Source: Leucobacter chironomi DSM 19883 (GTDB lineage: Bacteria > Actinomycetota > Actinomycetes > Actinomycetales > Microbacteriaceae). From it: DNA of 64,000 nucleotides. Position numbers and translations under genes: made by a program. The notes under the pieces were generated by a model, which did not search any database, was not told where the DNA came from, and saw nothing but the letters and a program-made list of their open reading frames with translations. The number at the start of each line of letters is the position of its first letter. Positions within the stretch are counted from its first letter, which is position 1. The stretch covers positions 62,001-126,000 of the forward strand of contig NZ_ATXU01000004.1 of the NCBI RefSeq assembly GCF_000421845.1, read 5' to 3'. This document shows, in pieces, positions 16,969-25,527 of this stretch.

Positions 16969-18399
16969 ATGCATCTGCAAGAGACTGAGATCTTCAGCAC
17001 GATCGAGGAGCTGGTGGCCATGGCGCCGCGCGCCACGGGCACACCGGGCGGCGAGCGGGCCGCCGAGTACGTCTCGGAGCGCTTTGCGCGGGCGGGGCTC
17101 GAAACGGAGACGCTCGAGGTCGACTCCTACGCCTGGCGCAGCCGGGAGCACGGGCTCGAGGTCGAGGGGTGCCGCTTCGACTGCTCGCCCGTCCTGCACT
17201 CCGGGCTTGCGAGCCACGACTGGACCGGCACGGCCCGCCACGCCCTCGACGCCCCGATCGTCGACATCGGGGCGGATCACGTGCGCGCGCACGACGTGCG
17301 GGGCGCGGTGGTGCTCTTCGACCTCGCCTTCACGATGACCACGGCGCACACGCTCCCGTTCACCCGCTACCTCTACGACCCGGAGCATCTGGTGCGCCGC
17401 CGCGACGTGCTCGCCAGCCGCAACCCCTACGTCACCTCGCTGGCCCGCGTGATGCGCGACGCGGCGCGGGCGGGGGCCGTCGGGCTCATCGGCGTGCTGC
17501 GCGACTATCCCGAGTCGCACCGCTATCACAACGAGTACTACCGGCGCACCCTCTTCCCGCTGCCCGGCGTCTGGGTGACCCGCACCGCGGGGGAGGAACT
17601 GCGCCGCAGCCTCGCTCGGTCGGGCGGCGGATCCGGAGCGCGGCTCGTGCTCGAGGTCGAGCGCGAGCGGGTGGTCTCGCGCACCGTGCTCGGCGTGCTG
17701 CCCGGGCGCAGCCGGGAGACGGTCATGGTGCAGTCCCACCACGACTCGGTGAGCCCCGGCGCGGTCGAGGACGCTTCGGGCACCGCCGAGGTGATCGCCC
17801 TCGCCGAGCACTTCGCGGCTCGCGCCCGGGCCGGCGAGACGCGCGAGAAGACGCTGCTCTTCATCACATTCGACACGCATTTCACGGGCTACCATGCCCA
17901 CATGGAGTTCGCCCGACGGCACGTGCTCGCGGCCGACACGCGGTGGGACATCGTGTTCAACACGACGATCGAGCACGTCGGGCTGCGCGCGGTGCGCGGT
18001 GCCGACGGCGGTTTCGAGAGCGTGCCCGAGACGGAGCCCCGGGGTATCTTCCTGAACGTCAACCCGCGGTTCACGCAGCGCATCGCGCGGCTCGTGCGCC
18101 GGCACCGCCTCGTGTCGACGAGCCTGCTCGGCGCCACGGCGCTCGAGGCGTCCGCGAACGGCATCCCCACCGACGCCTCCTTCACCTTCGTCTCCGGCGT
18201 CCCCACGGTGAGTCTCGTGTCCGGCCCGCTCTACCTCTACGACGACGCCGACACGATCGACCGCATCGACGTCGCGCAGCTCGTTCCGGTGGCGCGGTTC
18301 TTCGCCGACGTCATCGACGACGCGGAGCAGCACCGCGGCTCGCTGCTCGGCATGCTGCCCGCCCCGCTGCGCCGACGCCTGCCCCGGGGGCACTGGTGA
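16969..18399 (+). CDS. M28-family aminopeptidase-like protein with degenerate zinc site
   Basis: 476 residues, no signal peptide. The fold is recognisable: ATGTPGGERAAEYVSERFA at the N-terminus, a protease-associated-like middle, then VMVQSHHDSVSPGAVEDASG, where H257 and D268 match the first two M28 zinc ligands. The next landmarks are altered. Where the family has the catalytic/ligand Glu-Glu pair, this protein has D302-T303-H304. The usual LDMIG Asp is Glu (TIEHVG), and the late YHTPEDT-type His is replaced in LYDDADTIDRID. It may be a non-peptidase homologue or a divergent amidohydrolase. Its stop overlaps the hydrolase gene by 4 bp, so the two act together. Confidence 0.75.
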   Translation: MHLQETEIFSTIEELVAMAPRATGTPGGERAAEYVSERFARAGLETETLEVDSYAWRSREHGLEVEGCRFDCSPVLHSGLASHDWTGTARHALDAPIVDIGADHVRAHDVRGAVVLFDLAFTMTTAHTLPFTRYLYDPEHLVRRRDVLASRNPYVTSLARVMRDAARAGAVGLIGVLRDYPESHRYHNEYYRRTLFPLPGVWVTRTAGEELRRSLARSGGGSGARLVLEVERERVVSRTVLGVLPGRSRETVMVQSHHDSVSPGAVEDASGTAEVIALAEHFAARARAGETREKTLLFITFDTHFTGYHAHMEFARRHVLAADTRWDIVFNTTIEHVGLRAVRGADGGFESVPETEPRGIFLNVNPRFTQRIARLVRRHRLVSTSLLGATALEASANGIPTDASFTFVSGVPTVSLVSGPLYLYDDADTIDRIDVAQLVPVARFFADVIDDAEQHRGSLLGMLPAPLRRRLPRGHW

Positions 18400-19445
18400 G
18401 CGGAGCGCTGCCGGGGCGGGCGATCGCCTTCCCCGCCCGGTCGGCGGGCGGTGCCGTGCACGAGCAGACGGGGCTGCTGCATCTGCCGCCCGGGCCGCCG
18501 CCGCGGGGCGGCTTCCCGGTGGTGGTCTACGGGCACATGACGACCGGGGGAGGCGCGTCCGCGGCGCCGAGCCGAGCCGAGTCCGGGCACGTCGAGTGGC
18601 GGCGGATCTCGCAGGGCGATGCGCTGTGCGCCCGCCTGCTGGGGCGCGGGATCGCCGTGCTGCGCCCCGACTACGAGGGGATCGGATCCGACGGCGTGCA
18701 CCCCTACCTGATCGGGGACTCGCTCGGCGAGTCGATGGTCGCGGCCATGCGCGCACGCCGCGCGGTCGACGAGCGGCTGGGCGACCGCTGGCTGCTCGCC
18801 GGTCACTCGGAGGGGGCGGTCGCCGCGCTGTTCGCCTCGGTCTCCGATCCGCCCGACCGAACGGCCGTCCTGCTCGGCACGGCGGCGTTCGCGCCCGTGA
18901 CGCGCATGGACCTGAGCATCGGCGCGGCGCGGCGCATGGGCCGAGGCGCGCCGGGTGCCGGCACGGTCTCAGCGCTGATCGGGCTCATGCTGCGCGGTGC
19001 CGCCGTCGAAGACGAGCGCCTGCACCGGCTCCTGCATGGGGCAGGGCTCAGCGACGCCGCCCGGGCGGTGTGGGATCATCTCGGCTCGCACACCCTGGTC
19101 GAGCTGATCCGGCCGGACTCCTGGGGCGGGATCGCCCCGTCGGGCATCGGGGGCGAGCAGGGGCGGGAGCTCTGGGCGCGGCTGCTCGCGTCGTTCCGGC
19201 GCAACGAGGTCGCGCGGCTGCGGCCCGGAGCGCAGCAGCCCCCGCTGCGCGTGGACGCCGCGCTGCTCGACGAGGTGGCCCCGGCGCCGCTGACGGGGGC
19301 GCTGCTGCGCGGCTACCGCCGCGCCGGCTTCGAGCTCACGAGCCGCTGGTGGCCGACCCACCACTCGGGCGTGATGCACGACGGGCGCGCGCCCTCGGAG
19401 GCGGCCGACTGGATCGCCGAGCGCTTCGTCGCGGCGCGGCAATAG
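18396..19445 (+). CDS. Alpha/beta hydrolase, secretory-lipase-like
   Basis: 349 residues. The fold is shown by FPVVVYGHMTTGG (oxyanion region), VLRPDYEGIGSDGVHPY and the nucleophile elbow LLAGHSEGAVAAL with Ser138. The late THHSGVMHD likely holds the catalytic His. PDYEGIG and a long insertion before the C-terminus resemble the fungal/actinobacterial secretory lipase family, but no signal peptide is present, so it acts in the cytosol. The GTG start overlaps the M28-like stop by 4 bp. Together they may process one ester- or amide-linked substrate imported by a neighbouring transporter (inference). Confidence 0.8.
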   Translation: MSGALPGRAIAFPARSAGGAVHEQTGLLHLPPGPPPRGGFPVVVYGHMTTGGGASAAPSRAESGHVEWRRISQGDALCARLLGRGIAVLRPDYEGIGSDGVHPYLIGDSLGESMVAAMRARRAVDERLGDRWLLAGHSEGAVAALFASVSDPPDRTAVLLGTAAFAPVTRMDLSIGAARRMGRGAPGAGTVSALIGLMLRGAAVEDERLHRLLHGAGLSDAARAVWDHLGSHTLVELIRPDSWGGIAPSGIGGEQGRELWARLLASFRRNEVARLRPGAQQPPLRVDAALLDEVAPAPLTGALLRGYRRAGFELTSRWWPTHHSGVMHDGRAPSEAADWIAERFVAARQ

Positions 19446-19565
19446 CCGCGCGCGCATCGCGGATCGCTGATCGCGGATCCGCCCGCGCCGCGCCGGGTTC
19501 GTGCGCGCGTCGGAGGCAGCTGTTACGCTCGCGTACACATCGAGCTCACAGCGAAGGAGCGCCAC

Positions 19566-21179
19566 ATGACATCCAGCACCCCGGCGGCAGTGCAGCCGCG
19601 CGCGGAGTGGACCGGGCAGATCGGCTTCATCGTCTCCGCCATCGGCTCCGCAGTGGGCCTCGGCAACATCTGGCGCTTCCCCGGCGTCGCCTACGAGAAC
19701 GGCGGCGGCGCCTTCCTCATCCCCTACATCGTCGCGCTGCTCACCGCGGGCATCCCGATCCTCTTCCTCGACTACGCCATCGGGCACCGCTTCCGAGGCT
19801 CCGCGCCGCTCGCCCTGCGCCGCCTCGCCGGCAAGCTGGGCGAGGGCATCGGCTGGTTCCAGGTGATGATCTGCGTGTTCATCGCCATCTACTACACGGC
19901 GGTGCTGGCCTGGGCTGCGAGCTACTTCGTCTTCTCGTTCAGCATGCCGTGGGGCGACGACGCGACCGGCTTCTTCGTGGGCGAGTACCTCAAGCTCTCC
20001 GACGCGCCCTTCACCATGGAGTTCGTGCCGGGCGTGCTCATCCCGCTCGTGCTGATGTGGATCATCACGCTCATCGTGCTGGGCGCCGGCGTGGTCAACG
20101 GCGTGCAGCGGCTCAACATGATCGCGATGCCGCTGCTGGTGATCGGCTTCCTCGTGCTCGTGGTGCGCGCGCTCATGCTGCCGGGCGCGGCCGAGGGGCT
20201 CAACGCCCTGTTCACGCCCGACTTCGCGGCCCTCGCCGATCCCGGCGTGTGGGTGGCAGCCTACAGTCAGATCTTCTTCTCGCTGTCGGTGGCCTTCGGC
20301 ATCATGATGACCTACGCCTCCTACCGCAAGCGTCGCTCGAACATGACCACGCCGGGCCTCGTCGTGGCGTTCGCGAACTCGTCGTTCGAGATCCTCGCGG
20401 GCATCGGCGTGTTCGCCACCCTCGGCTTCTTCGCCTACCAGCAGGGCATCGCGGTGAGCGAACTCGAAGGGCTCACCGGCGTCGGCCTCGCCTTCATGAC
20501 CTTCCCCGCGATCGTCGCCGAGATGCCGGGCGGCCCCTTCTTCGGCGCGCTGTTCTTCGGGTCCCTGACGCTCGCGGCGCTCACCTCGCTCATCTCGATC
20601 CTCGAGGTGGTCTTCGCCGGGGTGATCGACAAGTTCGGGATCAGCCGCAAGACCGCCGCCTACGGGCTCGGCGGGGTGCTCGCCGTCGTGTCGGTGCTGC
20701 TCTTCGGCACCACCTCGGGCCTCATCGCGCTCGACACGATCGATAACTGGGCGAACAACATCGGCATCGTCGCCTCGGCGGTCGTGATGACGATCACCGT
20801 GCTCTGGATCCGGCGCGCCGGCCGTGAGCTGAGCGGCCACCTCAGCGCGCTCTCCACCTTCAAAGTCGGCCGCATCTGGCTGTTCCTCGTCTCGGTGCTC
20901 GGGCCGGTGGTGCTCGGGTACATGCTCATCGCGACCGTGGTCTCCCTCATCGCCGAGCCCTACGAGGGCTACGACCCGGGATACCTGCTCGTGGTGGGCT
21001 GGGGCTCGGTGCTCCTGATGATCGTCGGGTCGATCGTGCTCACGGCGCTGCCGTGGAAGTTCGAGCCCGACCGTTTCACGCCCTGGCCGCCGCTCGACGC
21101 CTCCGGGCGTTCCGCGTCGCCTGGCAGTGTGTCACATCGAGCGGCCGACGCCGCCCAGACCGAGGGAGGTGCGCGATGA
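19566..21179 (+). CDS. Neurotransmitter:sodium symporter-family transporter, MetP-like
   Basis: 537 residues, twelve predicted helices. The NSS hallmark is helix 1, GFIVSAIGSAVGLGNIWRFP, which binds sodium and substrate, followed by YENGGGAFLIPY. The gene overlaps by 4 bp a 57-codon gene that looks like the MetS small subunit. In Corynebacterium glutamicum MetP plus MetS is a sodium-coupled methionine (and alanine) importer, so the same substrates are likely. GAAGGAG is about 10 nt upstream of the ATG. It lies convergent to azlDC. Confidence 0.9.
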   Translation: MTSSTPAAVQPRAEWTGQIGFIVSAIGSAVGLGNIWRFPGVAYENGGGAFLIPYIVALLTAGIPILFLDYAIGHRFRGSAPLALRRLAGKLGEGIGWFQVMICVFIAIYYTAVLAWAASYFVFSFSMPWGDDATGFFVGEYLKLSDAPFTMEFVPGVLIPLVLMWIITLIVLGAGVVNGVQRLNMIAMPLLVIGFLVLVVRALMLPGAAEGLNALFTPDFAALADPGVWVAAYSQIFFSLSVAFGIMMTYASYRKRRSNMTTPGLVVAFANSSFEILAGIGVFATLGFFAYQQGIAVSELEGLTGVGLAFMTFPAIVAEMPGGPFFGALFFGSLTLAALTSLISILEVVFAGVIDKFGISRKTAAYGLGGVLAVVSVLLFGTTSGLIALDTIDNWANNIGIVASAVVMTITVLWIRRAGRELSGHLSALSTFKVGRIWLFLVSVLGPVVLGYMLIATVVSLIAEPYEGYDPGYLLVVGWGSVLLMIVGSIVLTALPWKFEPDRFTPWPPLDASGRSASPGSVSHRAADAAQTEGGAR

Positions 21180-21349
21180 CCCCCGTCGCGATCCTGTTCC
21201 TGGTGCTCGCCGCCGCGATCGTGTGGGGCGGCCTCGTGGCGAGCGCCCTGTTCCTCGGGCGGCGCTCCGAGATCGCCGAGTACCCGCCCGGCGGTGACGA
21301 TCCGGCCGGCGAGGAGGTCTACGACCTGCCGCCCATCCGCGACACCTGA
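21176..21349 (+). CDS. MetS-like small subunit of NSS transporter
   Basis: 57 residues: one N-terminal membrane helix (about 4-27, PVAILFLVLAAAIVWGG) and an acidic cytosolic tail ending EEVYDLPPIRDT. Single-helix proteins of this size immediately after an NSS gene are the MetS-type subunits needed for MetP activity. ATG 21176 overlaps the transporter stop by 4 bp, with GGGAGG 7-12 nt upstream. Its stop codon is inside a hairpin shared with the convergent azlD gene. Confidence 0.85.
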   Translation: MTPVAILFLVLAAAIVWGGLVASALFLGRRSEIAEYPPGGDDPAGEEVYDLPPIRDT

Positions 21350-21380
21350 GCGACGCCGGGCAGAGAGCCCGGGTCGCTCA
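21347..21380. terminator. Bidirectional terminator hairpin overlapping two stop codons
   Basis: Arms TGAGCGACGCCGGGC (21347-21361) and GCCCGGGTCGCTCA (21367-21380) pair almost perfectly with one bulge and a 5-nt loop. The left arm begins with the stop of the MetS-like gene and the right arm ends with the stop of azlD on the other strand. Confidence 0.65.
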
Positions 21381-21710
21381 CCAGAGGTTGAGCAGCAGCA
21401 CGTAGCACGCGGTGCCGCCCGCGATGCTGAGCAGCGCCCGCCTGCCGAGGAGCAGATGCACGGCCACGGTCACCGCCGTGGCGATCGCGAGGGCCCAGAG
21501 CTCGCCCGGGCGGGCGATGATCTCGTCGCGCAGCACCACGACCACCAGGATCAGCAGCAGCCCGGCCGGCATCCAGGCGCCGAGCCGTTGCACGAGCTTC
21601 GACTTGCGCAGCGGCTTCAGCACGGCGAACGGGATGGCGCGCAGCCCCAGGGTGATGAGACCGCCGAGTGCGATCGCCGCGAGCAGGTACCAGACGGGCG
21701 CGTCAGGCAT
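21378..21710 (-). CDS. azlD: Branched-chain amino acid exporter small subunit AzlD
   Basis: 110 residues with three or four helices; LRAIPFAVLKPLRKSKLVQRLGAWMP is the AzlD-family core. It pairs with AzlC; the Corynebacterium counterpart BrnFE exports isoleucine, leucine, valine and methionine. ATG 21710 is preferred over ATG 21740 because GGAGG lies 5 nt upstream of it. It overlaps the azlC end by 8 bp. It stands tail to tail with a MetPS-type methionine importer. Confidence 0.88.
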   Translation of the reverse strand: MPDAPVWYLLAAIALGGLITLGLRAIPFAVLKPLRKSKLVQRLGAWMPAGLLLILVVVVLRDEIIARPGELWALAIATAVTVAVHLLLGRRALLSIAGGTACYVLLLNLW

Positions 21711-22455
21711 CGTCGTCGCCTCCGCTCCTCGTGCCGGCATCCGGACACCGGCGCCCCAACAGGTGACGTGCGATGAGCAGCACCGTGAAGATTACGAGGC
21801 CCGCGAGCAGCGCCGAGTCCGGCACGACCAGGATCGCGACGGTCACCGCCAGCCCGGCGAGCACGATCGACGGGATCTCGCGGCGGCTCCGCGCAGCATC
21901 GAGGGTCATCACGATGAACAGCGCGTACAGTGCGAACTCGAAGCCCTCGATGGGTTCGGGCAGCGAGGAGGCGACCGCCGCCCCGACGAGGCCGCCAGCC
22001 ACCCAGTACGCCTGCATGGCGAGCTGCCCGGTCACGATCCGGGTCGAGCTGAGCCGCTCGGGCGGCATCAGCGCGTAGGTGGCGTAGGCCTCGTCGATGA
22101 GCGCGTAGACGGAGTAGGCCCGCGGCCATCCCCGCCGCACCCGCGACAGCGGGAAGGAGAGCGCGTAGAAGACGTGCCGGAAGTTGAGCGCGAAGACGGT
22201 GGCGGCGATGGTGACGAGCGGTGTCGCCGAGGCGAGCATGCTGACCATCAGCAGTTCCACCGAGCCCGCGAAGATCCCCACCGAGAGCGCGGGGGCGAGC
22301 CACCACGGCAGGCCGGCCTGCACGACCAGCATGCCGAGCGCGACCCCGAGGGGGAAGATTCCGATCCCCACCCCGAGGGAGTCGCGCACGCCCTGCGCAA
22401 TCCCGGTACGCGGGCGATGCCCCGGCTCGGCGGCGTCGGCGGCGGTCGGAGGCAC
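21703..22455 (-). CDS. azlC: Branched-chain amino acid exporter large subunit AzlC
   Basis: 250 residues with six or seven helices. Family sequence is clear: GVRDSLGVGIGIFPLGVALGMLV, GSVELLMVSMLASATPL, ALNFRHVFYALSFPL and YALIDEAYATY. GTG 22455 is the only start close to the conserved region, 45 bp after the DUF1844 stop; a longer open frame upstream is not AzlC-like. Exports branched-chain amino acids, possibly methionine. Probably co-transcribed with azlD and perhaps with the upstream DUF1844 gene. Confidence 0.87.
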   Translation of the reverse strand: MPPTAADAAEPGHRPRTGIAQGVRDSLGVGIGIFPLGVALGMLVVQAGLPWWLAPALSVGIFAGSVELLMVSMLASATPLVTIAATVFALNFRHVFYALSFPLSRVRRGWPRAYSVYALIDEAYATYALMPPERLSSTRIVTGQLAMQAYWVAGGLVGAAVASSLPEPIEGFEFALYALFIVMTLDAARSRREIPSIVLAGLAVTVAILVVPDSALLAGLVIFTVLLIARHLLGRRCPDAGTRSGGDDDA

Positions 22456-22499
22456 GGCGGGTTCGCGCTTCGGGGTGAACGGTGGCGGGGGAGGCCCGC

Positions 22500-22877
22500 T
22501 CAGATGACCGAGCCGGTGTACTTCTCGCCCGGGCCGGCGCCGGGGGCGTCCGGGATTGCGGAGGCCTCGCGGAAGGCGAGCTGCACCGAGCGCAGCCCGT
22601 CGCGCAGCGGCCGCGCGTGCGAGTCGCTGATCTCGGGAGCGCCCGCGGTGATGAGGCCGGCCAGGGCGTTGATGAGCTTGCGCGCCTCGTCGAGGTCGGT
22701 CTGGTTCTCGGGATCGTCGGCGAGACCGCACTTGATCGCGGCGGCGCTGAGCAGGTTCACCGCGGCGGCGGTGATGACCTCGACGGCGGGCACCTCGGCG
22801 ATGTCGCGGGCCGCCTGGGCCGCGGCCTGCGCCTCGGCCTCGTGGATCGATGCGTCCTGCTGCGGGTTGTCGCTCAT
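22500..22877 (-). CDS. DUF1844 protein
   Basis: 125 residues. The core PAVEVITAAAVNLLSAAAIKCGL followed by DLDEARKLINALAGLI is the DUF1844 signature. Function is unknown; the family is cytosolic, small and helical. It is divergent from infC, an arrangement conserved in actinobacteria, which may suggest a translation link but does not prove it. AGGA precedes ATG 22877. The start is 32 bp from the infC -10. Confidence 0.85.
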   Translation of the reverse strand: MSDNPQQDASIHEAEAQAAAQAARDIAEVPAVEVITAAAVNLLSAAAIKCGLADDPENQTDLDEARKLINALAGLITAGAPEISDSHARPLRDGLRSVQLAFREASAIPDAPGAGPGEKYTGSVI

Positions 22878-22908
22878 GGTGTCCTGACTGTCTCGGGGAT
22901 ATCTGTGC

Positions 22909-23113
22909 TAAACTTGCCTGTGGTTCTCGGCTACTTGCCGAGATGCGGAAGAGGAGATTCTCCCACCCGGCACCGCCTTCAAGGTTACCGGGTAGTTGGC
23001 ACCACGCCGTTCGCGGCAGCTGAGAAGGGTGCGGGCAGCGCTTGCGCGGCCCTGATCTCCGTCCGTCGCTCCGAATCCGGGGCGCCCACCACCTGAGATC
23101 AGAGGAGCCGGCG
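22909..23113 (+). promoter_or_regulatory. infC promoter and long 5' leader
   Basis: TAAACT at 22909-22914 is a good -10, giving a leader of about 190 nt before infC. The leader has a small hairpin CTCGGC-TACTT-GCCGAG at 22926-22942. A long-range stem pairs TGATCTC (23053-23059) with GAGATCA (23095-23101), ending at the Shine-Dalgarno AGAGGAG (23101-23107). In other bacteria infC-rpmI-rplT leaders carry L20- or IF3-responsive control; this leader is a candidate for such control, but I cannot match it to a named RNA family. Confidence 0.55.
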
Positions 23114-23719
23114 ATCAGCGATCCCCGTACGAATGACAGAATCCGCGTCCCCGAGGTGCGACTGGTTGGACCCAGTGGCGAGCAGGTCGGGGTCGTCCCG
23201 ATCGAGACTGCGCTGCGCATGGCGGCCGACGCCGATCTCGATCTCGTTGAGGTCGCCCCGAACTCGAAGCCTCCCGTGGCGAAGATCATGGACTTCGGAA
23301 AGTTCAAGTACGAGGCGGCCCAGAAGCAGAAGGAAGCCCGTCGCAACCAGGCGAACACGGTTCTCAAAGAGGTCCGTTTCCGCCTGAAGATCGACAAGCA
23401 CGACTACGAGACCAAGACGAAGCGTGCGGTCGGCTTCCTGGCGCAGGGCGACAAGGTGAAGGCCATGATCCTGTTCCGCGGCCGCGAGCAGTCGCGTCCC
23501 GAGATGGGCGTGCGCCTGCTGCAGCAGTTCGCCGAGGACATTGCCGAGTTCGGCACCGTCGAGTCGCGACCCCGTATCGACGGCCGCAACATGGTCATGG
23601 TGATCACCCCGGTCAAGAACAAGTCCGAGGCGAAGGCCGAGCTGAACGCTCGCCGCGCCGAGGAGAAGGCCATCCGCAAGGCGGACAAGGCGGCTGGATC
23701 CGCCCCCGCCGGCGAGTAA
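23114..23719 (+). CDS. infC: Translation initiation factor IF-3, ATC start
   Basis: 201 residues. IF-3 keeps 30S subunits free and checks the start codon and initiator t[25 protein letters not shown] is the N-terminal domain, [20 protein letters not shown] the linker and [19 protein letters not shown] the C-terminal domain. No ATG, GTG or TTG is usefully placed. AGAGGAG at 23101-23107 is spaced 6 nt from ATC 23114, where the conserved protein begins. E. coli infC starts at ATT and IF-3 thereby represses its own translation; an ATC start implies the same feedback. It is first gene of infC-rpmI-rplT. Confidence 0.95.
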   Translation: MSDPRTNDRIRVPEVRLVGPSGEQVGVVPIETALRMAADADLDLVEVAPNSKPPVAKIMDFGKFKYEAAQKQKEARRNQANTVLKEVRFRLKIDKHDYETKTKRAVGFLAQGDKVKAMILFRGREQSRPEMGVRLLQQFAEDIAEFGTVESRPRIDGRNMVMVITPVKNKSEAKAELNARRAEEKAIRKADKAAGSAPAGE

Positions 23720-23797
23720 TCTACGGCGCACTGCCTCGCGCAGCTGCCCCGTGCAATACGCAGCCGTCCGCGGCGCGCACACAACAAGGAGAAATCG

Positions 23798-23992
23798 ATG
23801 CCCAAGCAGAAGACCCACTCGGGGGCCAAGAAGCGCTTCAAGCTCACCGGCTCCGGCAAGCTGATGAAGCAGCAGGCCGGCATGCGCCACAACCTCGAGG
23901 TGAAGTCCTCGAAGCGCAAGCGCCGCCTGAACGCTGAGCAGGTGCTCGCCAAGGGCGACGCCAAGCAGGCGATGAAGCTCCTCGGCCACTGA
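23798..23992 (+). CDS. rpmI: Ribosomal protein bL35
   Basis: 64 residues, strongly basic: [19 protein letters not shown] at the N-terminus is the bL35 signature. Part of the 50S subunit. AAGGAG lies about 10 nt before ATG 23798. Flanked by infC and rplT in the standard order. Confidence 0.98.
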   Translation: MPKQKTHSGAKKRFKLTGSGKLMKQQAGMRHNLEVKSSKRKRRLNAEQVLAKGDAKQAMKLLGH

Positions 23993-24041
23993 GCCGCGAG
24001 CACCAAGCTTTCATCTGAGATTTTCGTAAGGAAGAACTGAA

Positions 24042-24425
24042 ATGGCTAGAGTCAAGCGGGCAGTCAACGCCCACAAGAAGCGTCGCGTCATCCTCGAGCG
24101 CGCCGAGGGCTACCGCGGACAGCGTTCGCGTCTGTACCGGAAGGCGAAGGAGCAGGTCACCCACTCGCTCGTCTACGCGTACAACGATCGCCGTAAGAAG
24201 AAGGGCGACTTCCGCCGCCTGTGGATCCAGCGCATCAATGCCGGTGCGCGCGCCAACGGCCTCACCTACAACCGCTTCATCCAGGGCCTCGGCCTCGCGG
24301 GTGTCGAGGTCGACCGCCGCATGCTCGCCGAGCTGGCCGTCAACGAGCCCGCCGCTTTCGCGACGCTCGTCGAGGTCGCGAAGAACGCCCTCCCCGAGGA
24401 CACCTCGGCTCCGAAGGCTGCGTAA
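24042..24425 (+). CDS. rplT: Ribosomal protein bL20
   Basis: 127 residues, basic, beginning [14 protein letters not shown] with the family's [16 protein letters not shown]. Needed for early 50S assembly; in other bacteria bL20 represses its own operon. GTAAGGAAG precedes ATG 24042. A strong terminator follows the stop. Confidence 0.98.
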   Translation: MARVKRAVNAHKKRRVILERAEGYRGQRSRLYRKAKEQVTHSLVYAYNDRRKKKGDFRRLWIQRINAGARANGLTYNRFIQGLGLAGVEVDRRMLAELAVNEPAAFATLVEVAKNALPEDTSAPKAA

Positions 24426-24437
24426 GCGCCTGTCGTT

Positions 24438-24478
24438 CAGAAGAACCCCGTCACCGGCTCGGTGGCGGGGTTCTTCTG
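24438..24478 (+). terminator. Terminator of infC-rpmI-rplT
   Basis: 18-bp stem (24438-24455 with 24461-24478) with one G-T wobble and a 5-nt loop; the 3' arm ends in GTTCTTCTG, giving a modest U-rich tail. Confidence 0.8.
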
Positions 24479-24610
24479 CGTGAGGCGGTCCTGTTCTTCG
24501 GATCTCACCGTTCATTCGGACCGCCCGCCGTGTTCTGCTCCGAAAGAAGCGGGGGCTCCGAAGAACGAGTGGGCACTCAAGCAGAGACATCCCGCGGGTA
24601 GTGTGGACGG

Positions 24611-25420
24611 GTGAACGATGCGATCCTCAGCAATCCGAAGGCCCCCCGAGTGAAGCGGGCCGCCGCGCTCGCGCGCAAGAAGGAGCGGCACGAGCAGGGG
24701 CGCTTCCTAGTCGAGGGGCCGCAGGCGGTGCGCGAACTGCTCGCGCATCGGCCGGATCTCGCCGAGACGGTCTACGCCTCCACCGGCACCGAGCCCTGGC
24801 AGCACGAGGTGGATCGCCTCGCCTCGGACGCCGGCGTACGGATCGAGCGGGCGACCGACGAGGTGATCGCCGCGATGAGCGAGACGGTGAACCCCCAGGG
24901 CGTCGTCGCGGTGGCGCGCAGTTGGCGCACGGAAGTCGCGGATGCGCTGCGCGGTGCGCGGCTCGTCGCGATCCTGCACGAGATCCGCGATCCTGGCAAC
25001 GCGGGCACCGTGCTGCGAGCCGCCGACGCCGCCGGCGCCGACGCCGTCGTCTTCTCGGGGGAGAGCATCGACCCGTTCCACCCGAAGGTGGTGCGCTCGA
25101 CCACGGGCTCGCTGTTCCACCTGCCGGTCGCCGTAGCCTCCACGCTCGCGGAGGCTCTCGATGCCGCGCGCGACGCGGGCCTCACCTCGCTCGCCGCCGA
25201 TGTGCGCGGGGCGGAACTGCTCGAGGCGCGCGCGGAGGGGCTGCTCGCGGGCCCGGTCGCCTGGGTGTTCGGCAACGAGGCCCGCGGCCTCAGCGAAGCG
25301 GATCGCGCCATGACCGACCGCTCGCTCAAGCTGCCGATCTACGGCGCCGCGGAGTCGCTGAACCTCGCGACAGCCGCGAGCGTGCTGCTCTACGAGACCG
25401 CCTTCTCGCAGCGCGGCTAG
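24611..25420 (+). CDS. TrmH/SpoU-family RNA 2'-O-methyltransferase
   Basis: 269 residues. An N-terminal substrate-binding domain (GRFLVEGPQAVRELL) precedes the SPOUT methyltransferase domain. The three SpoU motifs are visible: ILHEIRDPGNAGTVLRAADA, WVFGNEARGLSEA and LKLPIYGAAESLNLATAASV. It methylates a ribose in rRNA or tRNA; the target is not known. GTG 24611 is 6 nt after TAGTGT (24599-24604), suggesting a leaderless message. It stands between rplT and pheS, as in many actinobacteria, although here about 6.5 kb of other genes intervene. Confidence 0.92.
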   Translation: MNDAILSNPKAPRVKRAAALARKKERHEQGRFLVEGPQAVRELLAHRPDLAETVYASTGTEPWQHEVDRLASDAGVRIERATDEVIAAMSETVNPQGVVAVARSWRTEVADALRGARLVAILHEIRDPGNAGTVLRAADAAGADAVVFSGESIDPFHPKVVRSTTGSLFHLPVAVASTLAEALDAARDAGLTSLAADVRGAELLEARAEGLLAGPVAWVFGNEARGLSEADRAMTDRSLKLPIYGAAESLNLATAASVLLYETAFSQRG

Positions 25421-25527
25421 GACTGCTCGCGCTGCGGGACCCGCAGGCCCGACGATCAGCCCCTGGTACCACTCGCGGGGTACCGCGGGCCGACGCGGCG
25501 CGGCGCGGGCGTCGTGAGGATGGAAGC

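Noticed and set aside
23042-23113. infC start at ATG 23042
   Set aside because: The added 24 residues are not IF-3-like, no ribosome site precedes that ATG, and AGAGGAG is positioned for ATC 23114.
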